Assembly (NCBI GenBank): GCA_024640365.1
Contig: JAHEFE010000020.1
Coordinates: 1 to 47,399, forward strand
Reading direction: 5' to 3'
Length of the DNA: 47,399 bases
Source: Woeseiaceae bacterium
GTDB lineage: Bacteria; Pseudomonadota; Gammaproteobacteria; Steroidobacterales; Woeseiaceae
Shown here piece after piece: positions 16,562 through 26,288 of this stretch. Each line of letters begins with the position of its first letter. The first letter of the stretch is position 1. The translations under genes were made by a program, and so were the position numbers. A model generated the notes under the pieces. The model was not told where the DNA came from and did no database searches. It saw only the letters and a program-made list of their open reading frames with translations.

Positions 16562-19500
16562 TTATTCTGACGCGAGCGACAGCAGCGAGGCGTTACCACC
16601 CACAGCGGAAATGTTATTGCTCACGGTAAATTCCGTTGCAAAGCGCATGAGATAGTGAGGGCCACCTGCCTTAGGTCCAGTACCCGACAATCCACAGCCA
16701 CCAAATGGTTGCGATCCCACGACAGCACCGATCATATTGCGATTGATATAGATATTGCCCGCCGCTGACGCGTCAACGATATTGCGTGCCCGAACATCAA
16801 TACGCGTATGAATACCCATCGTCAGTCCGTAGCCAGTCTTGTTAACCGCTTCAACCATTTCTTTCAATTTGTTGTTCTTGTAGCGGATGACGTGCAAGAC
16901 CGGACCGAAGACCTCACGTTTCAGCACGGATAAATCATCGACCTCATACACTGTCGGCGCAAAAAAGGTTCCCGATTTGGCAACGGCAGGAAGCGTACAT
17001 TGGTGCACCAGTTTAGCGGCGCCCTGCATGTAATTCTCATGCTGAGTGAGCAAGCCAAGGGCCTCCTGATCAATTACCGGACCAATATCTGTAGCGAGAT
17101 TAGCCGGGTTGCCGATACGCAGCTCTTCCATCTGACCGGCCATCAATTTCAGCACACGGGGAGCGATATCCTGTTGCAGACACAGCACGCGCAAGGCCGA
17201 ACACCGTTGACCGGCACTATTAAACGCCGAATACACGGAATCGAGCACGACCTGTTCGGGCAATGCCGAACTATCAACAAATAGTGCATTTTGACCACCG
17301 GTCTCGGCAATCAATGTTGCAATTGGGCCATCACTTGCAGCCAATGTCCGGTTAATAAGGCGGGCGGTCTCAGTGGACCCGGTAAAGGCAACACCCGCTA
17401 TTCGCGGATCCGCAACCGCTCGACCGCCTATCTGCGCACCGTCACCGGGCAGAAAGTGCAGCACACCCGGCGGTACGCCTGCCTGCAATAGCAATTCGAT
17501 GGCGCGACAAGCAACCAGCGGTGTTTGCTCTGCAGGCTTCGCAATAACCGCATTACCGGCTGCCAGTGCGGCACCAACCTGGCCCGTGAATATCGCCAAT
17601 GGAAAATTCCACGGACTGATACAAACAAACACACCGCGACCACGCAGCCCCAACGCATTGCGTTCGCCAGTGGGACCGGGCAATACTACCGGTTCTGAAA
17701 AATACTCCTCGGCACGACTGGCGTAGTATCGAAGAAAGTCTACGGCCTCACGCAATTCGGATAGGGCATCAGGCACAATCTTGCCTGCCTCAAGAACACA
17801 CATCGCCATTAACTCAGGACCGTGTTCGTCAAATAATTCGGCTGCCTTGCGCAGAACATCCGCCCTCTCGGACGCCGGTCTCTTGTTCCACGCCGGTTGT
17901 TCGGCAACGGCAATCGCAATTGCCTTATCGACCAGGTCCGGTGTTGCCTGCTTGCAATGACCCACGACCTGGGACGTATCAGCAGGATTGTGAGAGGGCA
18001 GCGCAGCGCCATCGCAACGATTGCCGTTCACTATAGCCGCTCCGCTCCATTCTTCGGCTGACGCGCGTTCCATAGCCGCGTACAGCGCGGTTGAAACAGC
18101 TGGATCCGGCAAATTCAAGCCGCGTGAATTGGGGCGCTCAGGCTGATAGATATTGGCAGGGGTCGGAATGCGCCCATGCGGTTTACCGCCTTCATGGCGT
18201 ACAGCAGCAATCGGATCCGCTACAATTTCTGCAACGGGAATCGTTTCGTCAATAATTCGATTAACGAATGACGTGTTCGCCCCGTTTTCCAGTAAGCGGC
18301 GCACCAGGTACGGCAGCAAGTCTTCATGGCTGCCCACCGGTGCGTACACGCGACACGCACGATTCAGTTTGCTGGCATCGATCACTTCGGCATAAAGTTC
18401 TTCGCCCATGCCGTGTAGTCGCTGGAACTCAAAGTCCTGCCGGTCACCCGCAAAATGCAGCACGCTGGCGAGAGTATGTGCGTTGTGGGTCGCGAACTGC
18501 GGGTAAAGTTCGTTTGGTGCGTCCAACAAGATTCGGGCACAGGCGAGATATGAAACGTCCGTATGCACTTTGCGAGTGAACACCGGATAACTGTCCAGGC
18601 CCTGCTCCTGACCGCGTTTGATTTCGCTGTCCCAATAGGCGCCTTTAACGAGTCGGACCGGAATGCGACGACCTTCGTCTTTCGCCATTTGCGCCAGGAA
18701 GCGCAGCACATCGGACGCGCGCCGCTGATAACTCTGCACCGCAAACCCGAAACCTTCATAACCAGCCAGGCTCTTGTTGCGATAAACGGCCTCTACTATT
18801 TGCAAAGTTAACTGCAAACGATCGGCCTCTTCCGAGTCAACTGTCAAACCAACTCCCGCCGCATGCGCCATCTCCGCAAGCGTCACGACTTTGGGAACCA
18901 ACTCGGCCAACACCCGCTCTGCCTGCGTATAAGAAAATCTGGGGTGCAGCGCCGATAACTTAACGGAAATACTGGGCGCGGAAAATATATCCGCCGACGG
19001 CGCCGCATTGCTGCCAATCGTTTCAATCGCCGCTTTGTAGGATTCGAAATAGCGCTCAGCGTCCTCAGCGGTCAATGCTGCCTCGCCGAGCATATCGAAA
19101 GAATAACGAAACCCCTTGTTGTGCTTGTTCTCCGAACGCTCCAGCGCCTCTTTGATCGTGCGACCCATCACAAACTGATGACCCATGATCTTCATTGCCT
19201 GACGCATCGCCGTGCGCACCACCGGCTCGCCGGCGCGTCCCGCCAACTTGCCAAGATATTTGCCGGGGTTCCTGATGGTCGCCGAGTCCAGCTTGAGCAG
19301 GTTACCCGTTAGCATCAGACCCCAGGTCGACGCATTCACAAACAGTGAATCGCTCGTACCGAGATGCTCCTGCCAGTTCGCCGACGTGATCTTGTCCGCA
19401 ATCAGGCGATCGGCCGTGTCCGCATCCGGAATGCGCAACAACGCTTCGGCGATACACATCAGCAACACGCCTTCTTGTGACGAGAGGTCGTATTGCTGCA

Positions 19501-19711
19501 GGAAAGCGTCTATGCCCCCGTCCTTCGACGTATTGTTCCGCACGGCTCTGACCAGGGATGCGGCCGCCAGGCCAATTTGATCGCGCGCCTCGGGCCCGGC
19601 ATCCGCGATATCCAATAACTCCGCGACAAGACGCTGCTCATCGGCCAGGTATTTGTCATTAATCGTCGCCAGTGGGCCAGCTGGCCGGCGCGGGTGATCA
19701 GTAAATTTCAT
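16562..19711 (-). CDS. putA: Bifunctional proline dehydrogenase / P5C dehydrogenase
   Basis: This 1049-residue PutA oxidises proline to glutamate in two steps with FAD and NAD+. The proline dehydrogenase barrel spans roughly residues 60-480 (motifs SVKLSALHPRFSYTQAERV, VRLVKGAYWDSEIKRGQEQG and FATHNAHTLASVLHFAG). The aldehyde dehydrogenase half spans about 550-1030, with catalytic glutamate in LIAETGGQNALF and catalytic cysteine in SAGQRCSALRVL. It lacks the N-terminal ribbon-helix-helix domain and long C-terminal domain of the 1320-residue E. coli protein, so it is an enzyme only, not a DNA-binding repressor. A TATAAT at 19766-19771 (minus) is a likely -10 box. Confidence 0.96.
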   Translation of the reverse strand: MKFTDHPRRPAGPLATINDKYLADEQRLVAELLDIADAGPEARDQIGLAAASLVRAVRNNTSKDGGIDAFLQQYDLSSQEGVLLMCIAEALLRIPDADTADRLIADKITSANWQEHLGTSDSLFVNASTWGLMLTGNLLKLDSATIRNPGKYLGKLAGRAGEPVVRTAMRQAMKIMGHQFVMGRTIKEALERSENKHNKGFRYSFDMLGEAALTAEDAERYFESYKAAIETIGSNAAPSADIFSAPSISVKLSALHPRFSYTQAERVLAELVPKVVTLAEMAHAAGVGLTVDSEEADRLQLTLQIVEAVYRNKSLAGYEGFGFAVQSYQRRASDVLRFLAQMAKDEGRRIPVRLVKGAYWDSEIKRGQEQGLDSYPVFTRKVHTDVSYLACARILLDAPNELYPQFATHNAHTLASVLHFAGDRQDFEFQRLHGMGEELYAEVIDASKLNRACRVYAPVGSHEDLLPYLVRRLLENGANTSFVNRIIDETIPVAEIVADPIAAVRHEGGKPHGRIPTPANIYQPERPNSRGLNLPDPAVSTALYAAMERASAEEWSGAAIVNGNRCDGAALPSHNPADTSQVVGHCKQATPDLVDKAIAIAVAEQPAWNKRPASERADVLRKAAELFDEHGPELMAMCVLEAGKIVPDALSELREAVDFLRYYASRAEEYFSEPVVLPGPTGERNALGLRGRGVFVCISPWNFPLAIFTGQVGAALAAGNAVIAKPAEQTPLVACRAIELLLQAGVPPGVLHFLPGDGAQIGGRAVADPRIAGVAFTGSTETARLINRTLAASDGPIATLIAETGGQNALFVDSSALPEQVVLDSVYSAFNSAGQRCSALRVLCLQQDIAPRVLKLMAGQMEELRIGNPANLATDIGPVIDQEALGLLTQHENYMQGAAKLVHQCTLPAVAKSGTFFAPTVYEVDDLSVLKREVFGPVLHVIRYKNNKLKEMVEAVNKTGYGLTMGIHTRIDVRARNIVDASAAGNIYINRNMIGAVVGSQPFGGCGLSGTGPKAGGPHYLMRFATEFTVSNNISAVGGNASLLSLASE

Positions 19712-19765
19712 GCATTTAGACCGTTTACAAAACGAATGGAGCCAAGATGGCAGAAAGAGCTGGCG

Positions 19766-19771
19766 ATTATA
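19766..19771 (-). promoter_or_regulatory. Candidate -10 box for putA
   Basis: A perfect TATAAT on the minus strand lies 55 bases upstream of the putA ATG, in the 84-base gap after hslR. I could not find a good -35 box, so this rests on the -10 hexamer alone. Confidence 0.4.
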
Positions 19772-19795
19772 GAATATTGGGCTGACTTGAGGTGA

Positions 19796-20203
19796 CTATT
19801 TCGACCCTTCGCCACCGTCCCGGTGACGTCCCCGGAGCTCTCGTCGCGTGTGTTTATCAGGTCGCCCGGAGGTACGGGGTAATAGCTTTCGATCAGCCTT
19901 TAGAAGCTGTACCTTGGCAAGCCGTTGCGCCATTGATTCAGGATCCTCCAGGTACCAGGTGACGGCCTCTTTCGCTGGACCACGCGCGGTCGGTAGCGAC
20001 AACACGGTAACATCGTACTGCAACTGGTCGCGAACAATTCGCAGCTTGTCGCCAACGCCGACTTTGCGGGCCACCTTGGCGCGCTCGCCATTGACCCTGA
20101 CATGACCGCCCTTAACAGCAGCGGCCGCCAAAACTCGGGTTTTGAAAAACCGCGCATACCACAGCCAGAGATCTACTCGCAGGCTGTCCGGAGTTTTTTG
20201 CAT
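19796..20203 (-). CDS. hslR: Hsp15-like S4-domain RNA-binding protein
   Basis: This 135-residue protein matches HslR (Hsp15, 133 in E. coli), which binds 50S subunits carrying stalled nascent tRNA-peptide and helps recycle them. The S4 fold occupies about residues 9-60 (LRVDLWLWYARFFKTRVLAA, then GHVRVNGERAKVARKVGVGD). The C-terminus is strongly basic (GRPDKHTRRELRGRHRDGG), fitting RNA binding. It is divergent from kbl with a 73-base shared promoter region and upstream of putA. Confidence 0.9.
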   Translation of the reverse strand: MQKTPDSLRVDLWLWYARFFKTRVLAAAAVKGGHVRVNGERAKVARKVGVGDKLRIVRDQLQYDVTVLSLPTARGPAKEAVTWYLEDPESMAQRLAKVQLLKADRKLLPRTSGRPDKHTRRELRGRHRDGGEGSK

Positions 20204-20237
20204 TTACTTACAACACTGCATTTTGCTTACCCTGTCC

Positions 20238-20246
20238 TGATATACT
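20238..20246 (+). promoter_or_regulatory. Candidate extended -10 promoter of kbl-tdh
   Basis: TGATATACT contains an extended -10 (TG-N-TATACT) 30 bases before the kbl start. No clear -35 is visible, which extended -10 promoters tolerate. Confidence 0.4.
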
Positions 20247-20276
20247 TTACGCCCTTTAGTTCACGAGGGTCACGCC

Positions 20277-21476
20277 GTGCCCAGCAGTTTTTTCACATCC
20301 CTGGCTGAACAGACCGAAGCCTTGCGCGAGCAAGGATTGTTCAAATCTGAACGTCTGATTGCCGGCCCACAACAGGCCTCCATAAGTGTACGCAGCAATG
20401 GCGATACACAACAAGTTATCAACTTGTGCGCCAATAATTACCTGGGATTGGCAAATCATCCGGCGATTATTGCCGCCGCACACAAAGCACTGGATGAATA
20501 CGGTTACGGCATGGCATCGGTACGCTTCATTTGCGGCACGCAGACCATACACAAGCAACTGGAAGAGCGTCTGAGTTCGTTCCTGGGTACCGAAGACACG
20601 ATACTCTATCCATCCTGTTTCGATGCGAATGGTGGACTCTTTGAGACCCTGCTTGATGAAAACGACGCGGTAATAAGCGACGCGCTCAATCACGCCAGTA
20701 TCATTGATGGCATCCGCCTGTCCAAGGCACAGCGTTTTCGTTATCAGAATAACGACATGAACGACCTGGAAACGCAGTTAAAAGCAGCGGCCCACTGCAA
20801 GACCCGACTGATCGCAACAGACGGCGTCTTTTCTATGGATGGCACTATTGCCGATCTGAAAAACATCTGCGACCTCGCGGACAAGTATGACGCACTGGTC
20901 ATGATGGACGATTGTCACGCCACCGGTTTTCTTGGAAAAAGCGGTCGCGGCACGCATGAGTATCGTAACGTGATGGGACGCATAGACATCATCACCGGAA
21001 CGCTGGGCAAAGCACTCGGTGGTGCATCCGGCGGCTACACGTCAGGTCGCAAGGAGGTCATCGGCTGGTTGCGTCAACGCTCAAGACCCTATCTCTTCTC
21101 TAATTCCGTCGCCCCGGCCATCGCCGCCACGTCAATTGCTGTCCTTGACCTTGTTGAGAAAGACGACAGCTTGCGTGTGAAGTTGCATTCAAATGCCAGG
21201 TATTTCCGGGAACAGATGACCGCGCTAGGCTTTAAACTGAAACCAGGTGAGCACCCAATTGTTCCGGTTATGCTTGGCGATGCCCGGTTGGCCACTGAAA
21301 TGGCCGACCGATTATTGAAACATGGACTGTATGTTGTCGGCTTCGCATTTCCGGTCGTGGCAAAAGGGCAGGCTCGTATTCGTACGCAAATGTCTGCTGG
21401 ACTGGAACGCAAGCATATCGATCAGGCCCTGGCTGCTTTTTCCGCGGTTGGAAAAGAGCTGAAGCTGATCCCCTGA
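20277..21476 (+). CDS. kbl: Glycine C-acetyltransferase (2-amino-3-ketobutyrate CoA ligase)
   Basis: This 399-residue PLP enzyme (E. coli Kbl 398) cleaves 2-amino-3-ketobutyrate with CoA into glycine and acetyl-CoA, the second step of threonine breakdown. The PLP lysine is in [16 protein letters not shown]. Other family blocks are [32 protein letters not shown] and [20 protein letters not shown]. It starts at GTG 20277 after ACGAGGGTCACGCC, with GAGG at suitable spacing. tdh follows after 7 bases, so the two form one operon. Confidence 0.97.
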   Translation: MPSSFFTSLAEQTEALREQGLFKSERLIAGPQQASISVRSNGDTQQVINLCANNYLGLANHPAIIAAAHKALDEYGYGMASVRFICGTQTIHKQLEERLSSFLGTEDTILYPSCFDANGGLFETLLDENDAVISDALNHASIIDGIRLSKAQRFRYQNNDMNDLETQLKAAAHCKTRLIATDGVFSMDGTIADLKNICDLADKYDALVMMDDCHATGFLGKSGRGTHEYRNVMGRIDIITGTLGKALGGASGGYTSGRKEVIGWLRQRSRPYLFSNSVAPAIAATSIAVLDLVEKDDSLRVKLHSNARYFREQMTALGFKLKPGEHPIVPVMLGDARLATEMADRLLKHGLYVVGFAFPVVAKGQARIRTQMSAGLERKHIDQALAAFSAVGKELKLIP

Positions 21477-21483
21477 GGTAATT

Positions 21484-22506
21484 ATGAAAGCGCTGGTGAA
21501 AGTAAAAGCCGAACGTGGCATTTGGATGGAAGACGTTCCAAAGCCCGACGTCGGACATAACGATATTTTGATCAAGGTAAAACGCACCGCAATCTGCGGC
21601 ACGGACATCCATATTTACAAGTGGGATGACTGGGCCAGCAAAACGATTCCGGTGCCAATGACCGTTGGCCATGAGTTCAGTGGCGAAATTGTCGAATGTG
21701 GCAGTGAAGTCGTCGGCTTCGCAGAAGGCGATCGTGTTTCTGCGGAAGGACATATTACTTGCGGCGTCTGTCGTAACTGTCGAGCCGGGCGGCGTCACCT
21801 TTGTCGCAACACCATTGGCGTTGGCGTCAATCGCGCTGGTGCCTTTGCCGAATACATCTCGGTGCCCGCATTTAATGTTTTTAAATTGCCAAGCGCCATT
21901 TCCGATGACATGGCTGCTATTCTGGATCCACTGGGCAATGCCACGCATACCGCTTTGTCATTTGACCTGGTGGGCGAGGATGTATTGATCACTGGTGCCG
22001 GCCCGATCGGTATCATGGCCGTAGCGATAGCACGGCATGCCGGCGCCCGCCATGTTGTCATTACAGACATCAATGACTATCGACTGGATCTCGCTCGCCA
22101 GATGGGCGCCTCCGTCGCGATTAACGTAAAACACGATTCGATAGCCGACACAATGAAATTACTCGGCATGGAAGAAGGCTTTGACGTAGGCATGGAGATG
22201 TCAGGAAACCCGGCTGCTTTCCGGGATATGCTGCAGGCCATGCATCACGGCGGCAAAGTATCTTTGCTCGGCATTCCTCCAGACAACACAGCTATAGATT
22301 GGACTCAGGTCATATTCAAAGGCTTGCTGCTCAAAGGAATCTACGGTCGGGAAATGTTCGAGACCTGGTACAAAATGTCGAGCATGATACAAAGCGGCCT
22401 GAATATTGAGCCTCTGATCACGCATCACTTTCCTGTCGACGACTTCAATGAGGCATTTGAAATCATGGAGTCCGGCGACTCGGGTAAAATAATTTTGAGT
22501 TGGTAA
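21484..22506 (+). CDS. tdh: L-threonine 3-dehydrogenase
   Basis: This 340-residue zinc-dependent dehydrogenase (E. coli 341) oxidises L-threonine to 2-amino-3-ketobutyrate with NAD+. Catalytic zinc ligands are in [10 protein letters not shown] and VGHEFSGE; the structural zinc cysteines are in [15 protein letters not shown]. The Rossmann fingerprint is [17 protein letters not shown], followed by an acidic residue in VITDIND that sets NAD+ preference. A ribosome binding site GAGG overlaps the kbl stop. It ends the operon at the terminator at 22505-22535. Confidence 0.97.
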   Translation: MKALVKVKAERGIWMEDVPKPDVGHNDILIKVKRTAICGTDIHIYKWDDWASKTIPVPMTVGHEFSGEIVECGSEVVGFAEGDRVSAEGHITCGVCRNCRAGRRHLCRNTIGVGVNRAGAFAEYISVPAFNVFKLPSAISDDMAAILDPLGNATHTALSFDLVGEDVLITGAGPIGIMAVAIARHAGARHVVITDINDYRLDLARQMGASVAINVKHDSIADTMKLLGMEEGFDVGMEMSGNPAAFRDMLQAMHHGGKVSLLGIPPDNTAIDWTQVIFKGLLLKGIYGREMFETWYKMSSMIQSGLNIEPLITHHFPVDDFNEAFEIMESGDSGKIILSW

Positions 22507-22535
22507 AAAAAAGGCCGGGAATAACCCGGCCTTTT
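22505..22535. terminator. Bidirectional terminator between tdh and sppA
   Basis: GGCCGGG (22513-22519) and CCCGGCC (22525-22531) form a 7-bp GC-rich stem flanked by an A8 run on the left and TTTT on the right. It can therefore end tdh on plus and sppA on minus. Confidence 0.9.
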
Positions 22536-22551
22536 CGCATCTATCTCCGAA

Positions 22552-24405
22552 CTACTGTATCTCGCAGAAACATTTCAAATACAGGCCCTTCGGGTCATTG
22601 AACTGTGTTACTGGAAGCAATTCCGCTCCAAGCCACTGCGTCAACTTGCTGACAACCTGTTGTTCGCTGCTAACGGCCGAAAAACCGAGACCCGCCCAAC
22701 GTACGTCACCCATGAGCTGCATAGCCAATCGTTGACCGGGCGTCAGGTCTTTCTCCAACAACTTGCGCCCGTAACTGCCCTCTTCCAGCTTTGCAAGTGC
22801 CGCCGCACCGGCAACGGCTTCGTCCAGACCACCAATCTCATCAATCAATCCATGTTCCAGCGCATCGGTACCTGTCCAGATCTTCCCCTGAGCCACTTTG
22901 TCCACGTCCGCTTTCTCAATACCGCGGTGCTCGGACACCCGACTTATGAAATCGTCGTAGCCTTTGTTAATAAGAGCCTGGAAAACTTTTTTGGCATTGT
23001 CTGACATAGCGCGATCTGCGCGCAGCTCACCTGCCCACTGGGTCGTTCCAAGACCGTCGGTCGCTATACCTAGTGCGGCTAGAGAACGCTGAAAAGTCGG
23101 GAACATACCGAGGATGCCAATTGATCCTGTAATCGTCGATGAGCTCGCGTAAATCTTGTCCGTACCCATCGATATCCAGTAACCACCCGACGCAGCGACG
23201 CCGCCCATTGATGCCACAACCGGTTTGCCAGCTTTCTTTAATGCCAGAATTTCTTCACGAATAACCTCGGACGCAAACGCGCTACCGCCGCCGCTGTCCA
23301 CTCGTAACACAACGGCCTGAACCGACTTATCGAACCGCGCCTTGCGTAGAATGGCCGCAGTCGAATCACCACCTATCGCACCCGGGGGTTGCACACCATC
23401 CAGAATTTCGCCCGATGCAACTATGACTGCGACATTCTTTTCGTGTTTTTTGGGGCCTTTGAACATCCTCATTTCATCGAGATAATCACTATCGAAAGCT
23501 GCGCTAAACATGCCCTCGTCGTCCTTATCGGCACCGACAAGCGCTATAAGCTTTTCATTGAACTCAACTCGATTCAGCAAACCATCAACGAGCTTGTTGT
23601 CTACGGCACTCTGCGCCAAATCGCCACTCGACGCATTTATATTGTCGAGCAAGTCTTCCGAAAAACTCCGGACCATATCTGAATCCATGCCCCGCTGAGC
23701 TGCTACATCGGCGACATAGGTAGACCATAATTCATCAAGAACCTGCCCCGATGCTTCCCTATCTTCTGGCGACATATCCATGCGGGTGTAGGGTTCAACA
23801 TAGGACTTGTGAGTACCCACCTTAAAGACGTTCCAGTCAATCAGGAGCTTATCAATAGCATCTTTAAAATAATTGCTATAGCGACCGTAGCCCTGAAGAA
23901 AAACCATTCCTTCAGGATGAAGCAATACCTCATCAGCGTGCGAAGCGAGATAATACGAATGCTGTGAGTAGCCGTCCGCATAACTAAAGACTGGTTTTCC
24001 TGCTGCTTTTACCTCATCAATCGCGGCCCCTACTCTTGCCAGCTTGTCGATCGACCCCCGTCCGAAACTTCGCAAATCGAGAACCACTGCCTTAATGCGG
24101 TCATCATCTCTCGCATACTTCAGTGTATCAATTAAGTCCTGCACCAGTGTTTGCGGGACCGCATTGCCCATCGCCTCCGATACGGCACGCTCAAAAGGAT
24201 CACCATCGAGCTGCTCAACCAGGTTCCCGACGGGGTTAATCACTAATGCTGCCTCGTCCGGCGTGGATGGTCCGGTACCGGAGAGAGCGCTTAGTATTAT
24301 TGAGAAAATGAAAACCAGTAGAACGAGGTGGAGAAATTTTCGCACCCCATTCATGCCCCTCCAGATACCCGAAATCAAGCGACCAAATGTATGAACGACA
24401 CTCAT
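22552..24405 (-). CDS. sppA: Signal peptide peptidase SppA, 67-kDa type
   Basis: This 617-residue membrane-anchored serine protease (E. coli 618) degrades cleaved signal peptides. A single N-terminal membrane helix is about residues 21-42 (FLHLVLLVFIFSIILSAL). Two tandem S49 halves follow. The catalytic lysine is in FKVGTHKSYVEPYTRMDMS of the first half and the nucleophile serine in GGVAASGGYWISMG of the second. I start it at ATG 24405, which has GGAGAG six bases upstream and gives the E. coli length; the frame extends to 24450 without support. It follows the TRAP genes on the same strand and may be read from them. Confidence 0.96.
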   Translation of the reverse strand: MSVVHTFGRLISGIWRGMNGVRKFLHLVLLVFIFSIILSALSGTGPSTPDEAALVINPVGNLVEQLDGDPFERAVSEAMGNAVPQTLVQDLIDTLKYARDDDRIKAVVLDLRSFGRGSIDKLARVGAAIDEVKAAGKPVFSYADGYSQHSYYLASHADEVLLHPEGMVFLQGYGRYSNYFKDAIDKLLIDWNVFKVGTHKSYVEPYTRMDMSPEDREASGQVLDELWSTYVADVAAQRGMDSDMVRSFSEDLLDNINASSGDLAQSAVDNKLVDGLLNRVEFNEKLIALVGADKDDEGMFSAAFDSDYLDEMRMFKGPKKHEKNVAVIVASGEILDGVQPPGAIGGDSTAAILRKARFDKSVQAVVLRVDSGGGSAFASEVIREEILALKKAGKPVVASMGGVAASGGYWISMGTDKIYASSSTITGSIGILGMFPTFQRSLAALGIATDGLGTTQWAGELRADRAMSDNAKKVFQALINKGYDDFISRVSEHRGIEKADVDKVAQGKIWTGTDALEHGLIDEIGGLDEAVAGAAALAKLEEGSYGRKLLEKDLTPGQRLAMQLMGDVRWAGLGFSAVSSEQQVVSKLTQWLGAELLPVTQFNDPKGLYLKCFCEIQ

Positions 24406-24486
24406 GAAACTCTCCACATCATGGCAATAAGGGAACCGCGCAATTCTCAAAAACCACAGTCGCGCGTGCGTTGCCGCGGCACGTTA

Positions 24487-25743
24487 TTAATTGATCAATA
24501 CCAGCGAAAGCGCCGGCCAATACATTATCAATATTACGGACAATAGCAAAATCAACAAGAACGGTACTGTGGCCGAATAAACCTGCAAAATAGTTTTTTC
24601 AAATCGGTAACTTGCTATGAACAAATTCAGACCAACCGGTGGCGTCAAATACCCTAATTGCATCGCGGCCAGAAAAATAATACCGAGATGCACTTCGTTG
24701 ACGCCATACTGAGCTGCGATCGGCAATATCAGTGGTACGACGAGAATGATCGCCGAGAAAATATCAAGAATTGCTCCGAGCACTAACAAAAATACGAGTA
24801 ACAGCGCGAGAAAACTGGTTTGACTTGTGACGTACTCGGCAACAAACGCAAGAATCTTCTGTGGCACACCCGCATCGATCATGTAATTAGTTGATGCCAG
24901 TGACACGCTGAGAATGATTAAAATGCCGCCAACGAGCAACATGGACTCGCGCATGATTCTGGGCAAATCTTTCAGCGCCACATCGCCCATGATGAAAATC
25001 TCGACAATCAGCACATACAATGCGGTCACCGCCGCGGCCTCAGAAACGGCGAAAAATCCCGAATAAATACCGCCGAGTACGACAATCGGTAAGGGTAACT
25101 CCCATCCTGCCTCGCGAAGCGCAGCCGCTACTTCACTCCATGAGAAATCGGATAGCGGTTGACGATTGGAACGATTAACCCACAGGCTATAAACCGAAAG
25201 CATCAGCAACATTAATAATCCTGGCAAAACCCCAGCACGAAACAAATCGTCAATCGAGACTTCGGCAATTACGCCATAGAGAATGATCGGCAATGACGGG
25301 GCAAATAACAAACCCAGACTGCCGGCTGAAGTTACGAGTCCCAAATTGAATTTATCATCGTAGCCGGACTGCTTGAGTGCCGGATAGAGTATTGCTCCAA
25401 GAGCAATGATCGTAACGCCGGAAGCACCGGTAAATGCCGTAAAAAAAGCACACGCAGTAATCGAAACCAGTGCAAGACCGCCTGGCATCCAGCCAATAAT
25501 CGCACCGGTCAAGCGCACCAGCCTCCCAGGTGCCCCACTTTCGCTTAGCAGATAGCCGGCAAACGTAAACAACGGGATTGCCGAAAGAAATGGCATGTTG
25601 GCAACGCTGAGTATCTCAATGGCAATTGCCATGAAATCGATGCCTTCCCGATAATAACCGAGCATCGCGCTTCCGGAAATAATCGCAAACAATGGTGCAC
25701 CAAGCACTGCCAGCAACAGCAGAATCACGCTCAAGATGATCAT
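24487..25743 (-). CDS. dctM: TRAP transporter large membrane subunit (DctM-type)
   Basis: This protein of 418 residues has about 12 hydrophobic segments and is the transport-pathway subunit of a tripartite ATP-independent periplasmic transporter, driven by sodium or protons. DctM-type blocks are LFTFAGYLLSESGAPGRLV, GASGVTIIALGAILYPAL and LTPPVGLNLFIASYRFEKT. It starts at ATG 25743, overlapping the small subunit stop by four bases (ATGA). The frame extends 67 codons further but would lie wholly inside dctQ. Its partners are the gene pair upstream and the TatT-like lipoprotein. Confidence 0.94.
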   Translation of the reverse strand: MIILSVILLLLAVLGAPLFAIISGSAMLGYYREGIDFMAIAIEILSVANMPFLSAIPLFTFAGYLLSESGAPGRLVRLTGAIIGWMPGGLALVSITACAFFTAFTGASGVTIIALGAILYPALKQSGYDDKFNLGLVTSAGSLGLLFAPSLPIILYGVIAEVSIDDLFRAGVLPGLLMLLMLSVYSLWVNRSNRQPLSDFSWSEVAAALREAGWELPLPIVVLGGIYSGFFAVSEAAAVTALYVLIVEIFIMGDVALKDLPRIMRESMLLVGGILIILSVSLASTNYMIDAGVPQKILAFVAEYVTSQTSFLALLLVFLLVLGAILDIFSAIILVVPLILPIAAQYGVNEVHLGIIFLAAMQLGYLTPPVGLNLFIASYRFEKTILQVYSATVPFLLILLLSVILIMYWPALSLVLIN

Positions 25744-26288
25744 GATGCTTGTGCTCGCGAATTGTCTGTCAGAAATTTCTGTGCGTGCGAAAGTGACATC
25801 AACAGGAAACGAATAGCCATCAGGGCAAAAGCAAACGGCAAGATACTCTGTGCGATCCAGGCGGGAAAATTCAGAAATATTGTGTCGCCATCGGCGTAGG
25901 TAATCAGCAAGAAACGCAATGAGTGCCAAGCGAGCAACGCGCAAATTCCCGCAGCAAAGCCATCGACGACCACACGACTCAAGGTCACCAGGTTCTTCGG
26001 CAAAATGTGAGAAATTGCATCGACCCTAATGTGGCGGTCGCTGCGACACGCAGCAATAGATGCCACCAATGCCAGCCAGAAGACCATCAGCCGCACCAGT
26101 TCGTCACCCCAAATAAATCCGGTGTTAAAAACCAGTCGCAAAACAATTTGCGAAGTAGTCAGCAGCATAATGCTTCCAAGCAGTGCTACCAGTGCAGCGT
26201 TCTCCGCTGCATCTATCCAGCGATCCAACCTTGCCACAAATGTCTGCTTGGCTTCAGACACTATCGAACGGACTCGCTGCTGGCTCAA
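25740..26288 (-). CDS. dctQ: TRAP transporter small membrane subunit (DctQ-type)
   Basis: This protein of about 182 residues has four membrane helices and the DctQ motif FIWGDELVRLMVFWLALVAS, with the conserved charged residues that contact the large subunit. The start is uncertain. TTG at 26288 would overlap dctP by 35 bases; GTG at 26261 (VSEAKQTF) would overlap by 8 and is a good alternative. Either keeps translation coupled to dctP. Its stop overlaps the dctM start. Confidence 0.9.
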   Translation of the reverse strand: MSQQRVRSIVSEAKQTFVARLDRWIDAAENAALVALLGSIMLLTTSQIVLRLVFNTGFIWGDELVRLMVFWLALVASIAACRSDRHIRVDAISHILPKNLVTLSRVVVDGFAAGICALLAWHSLRFLLITYADGDTIFLNFPAWIAQSILPFAFALMAIRFLLMSLSHAQKFLTDNSRAQAS

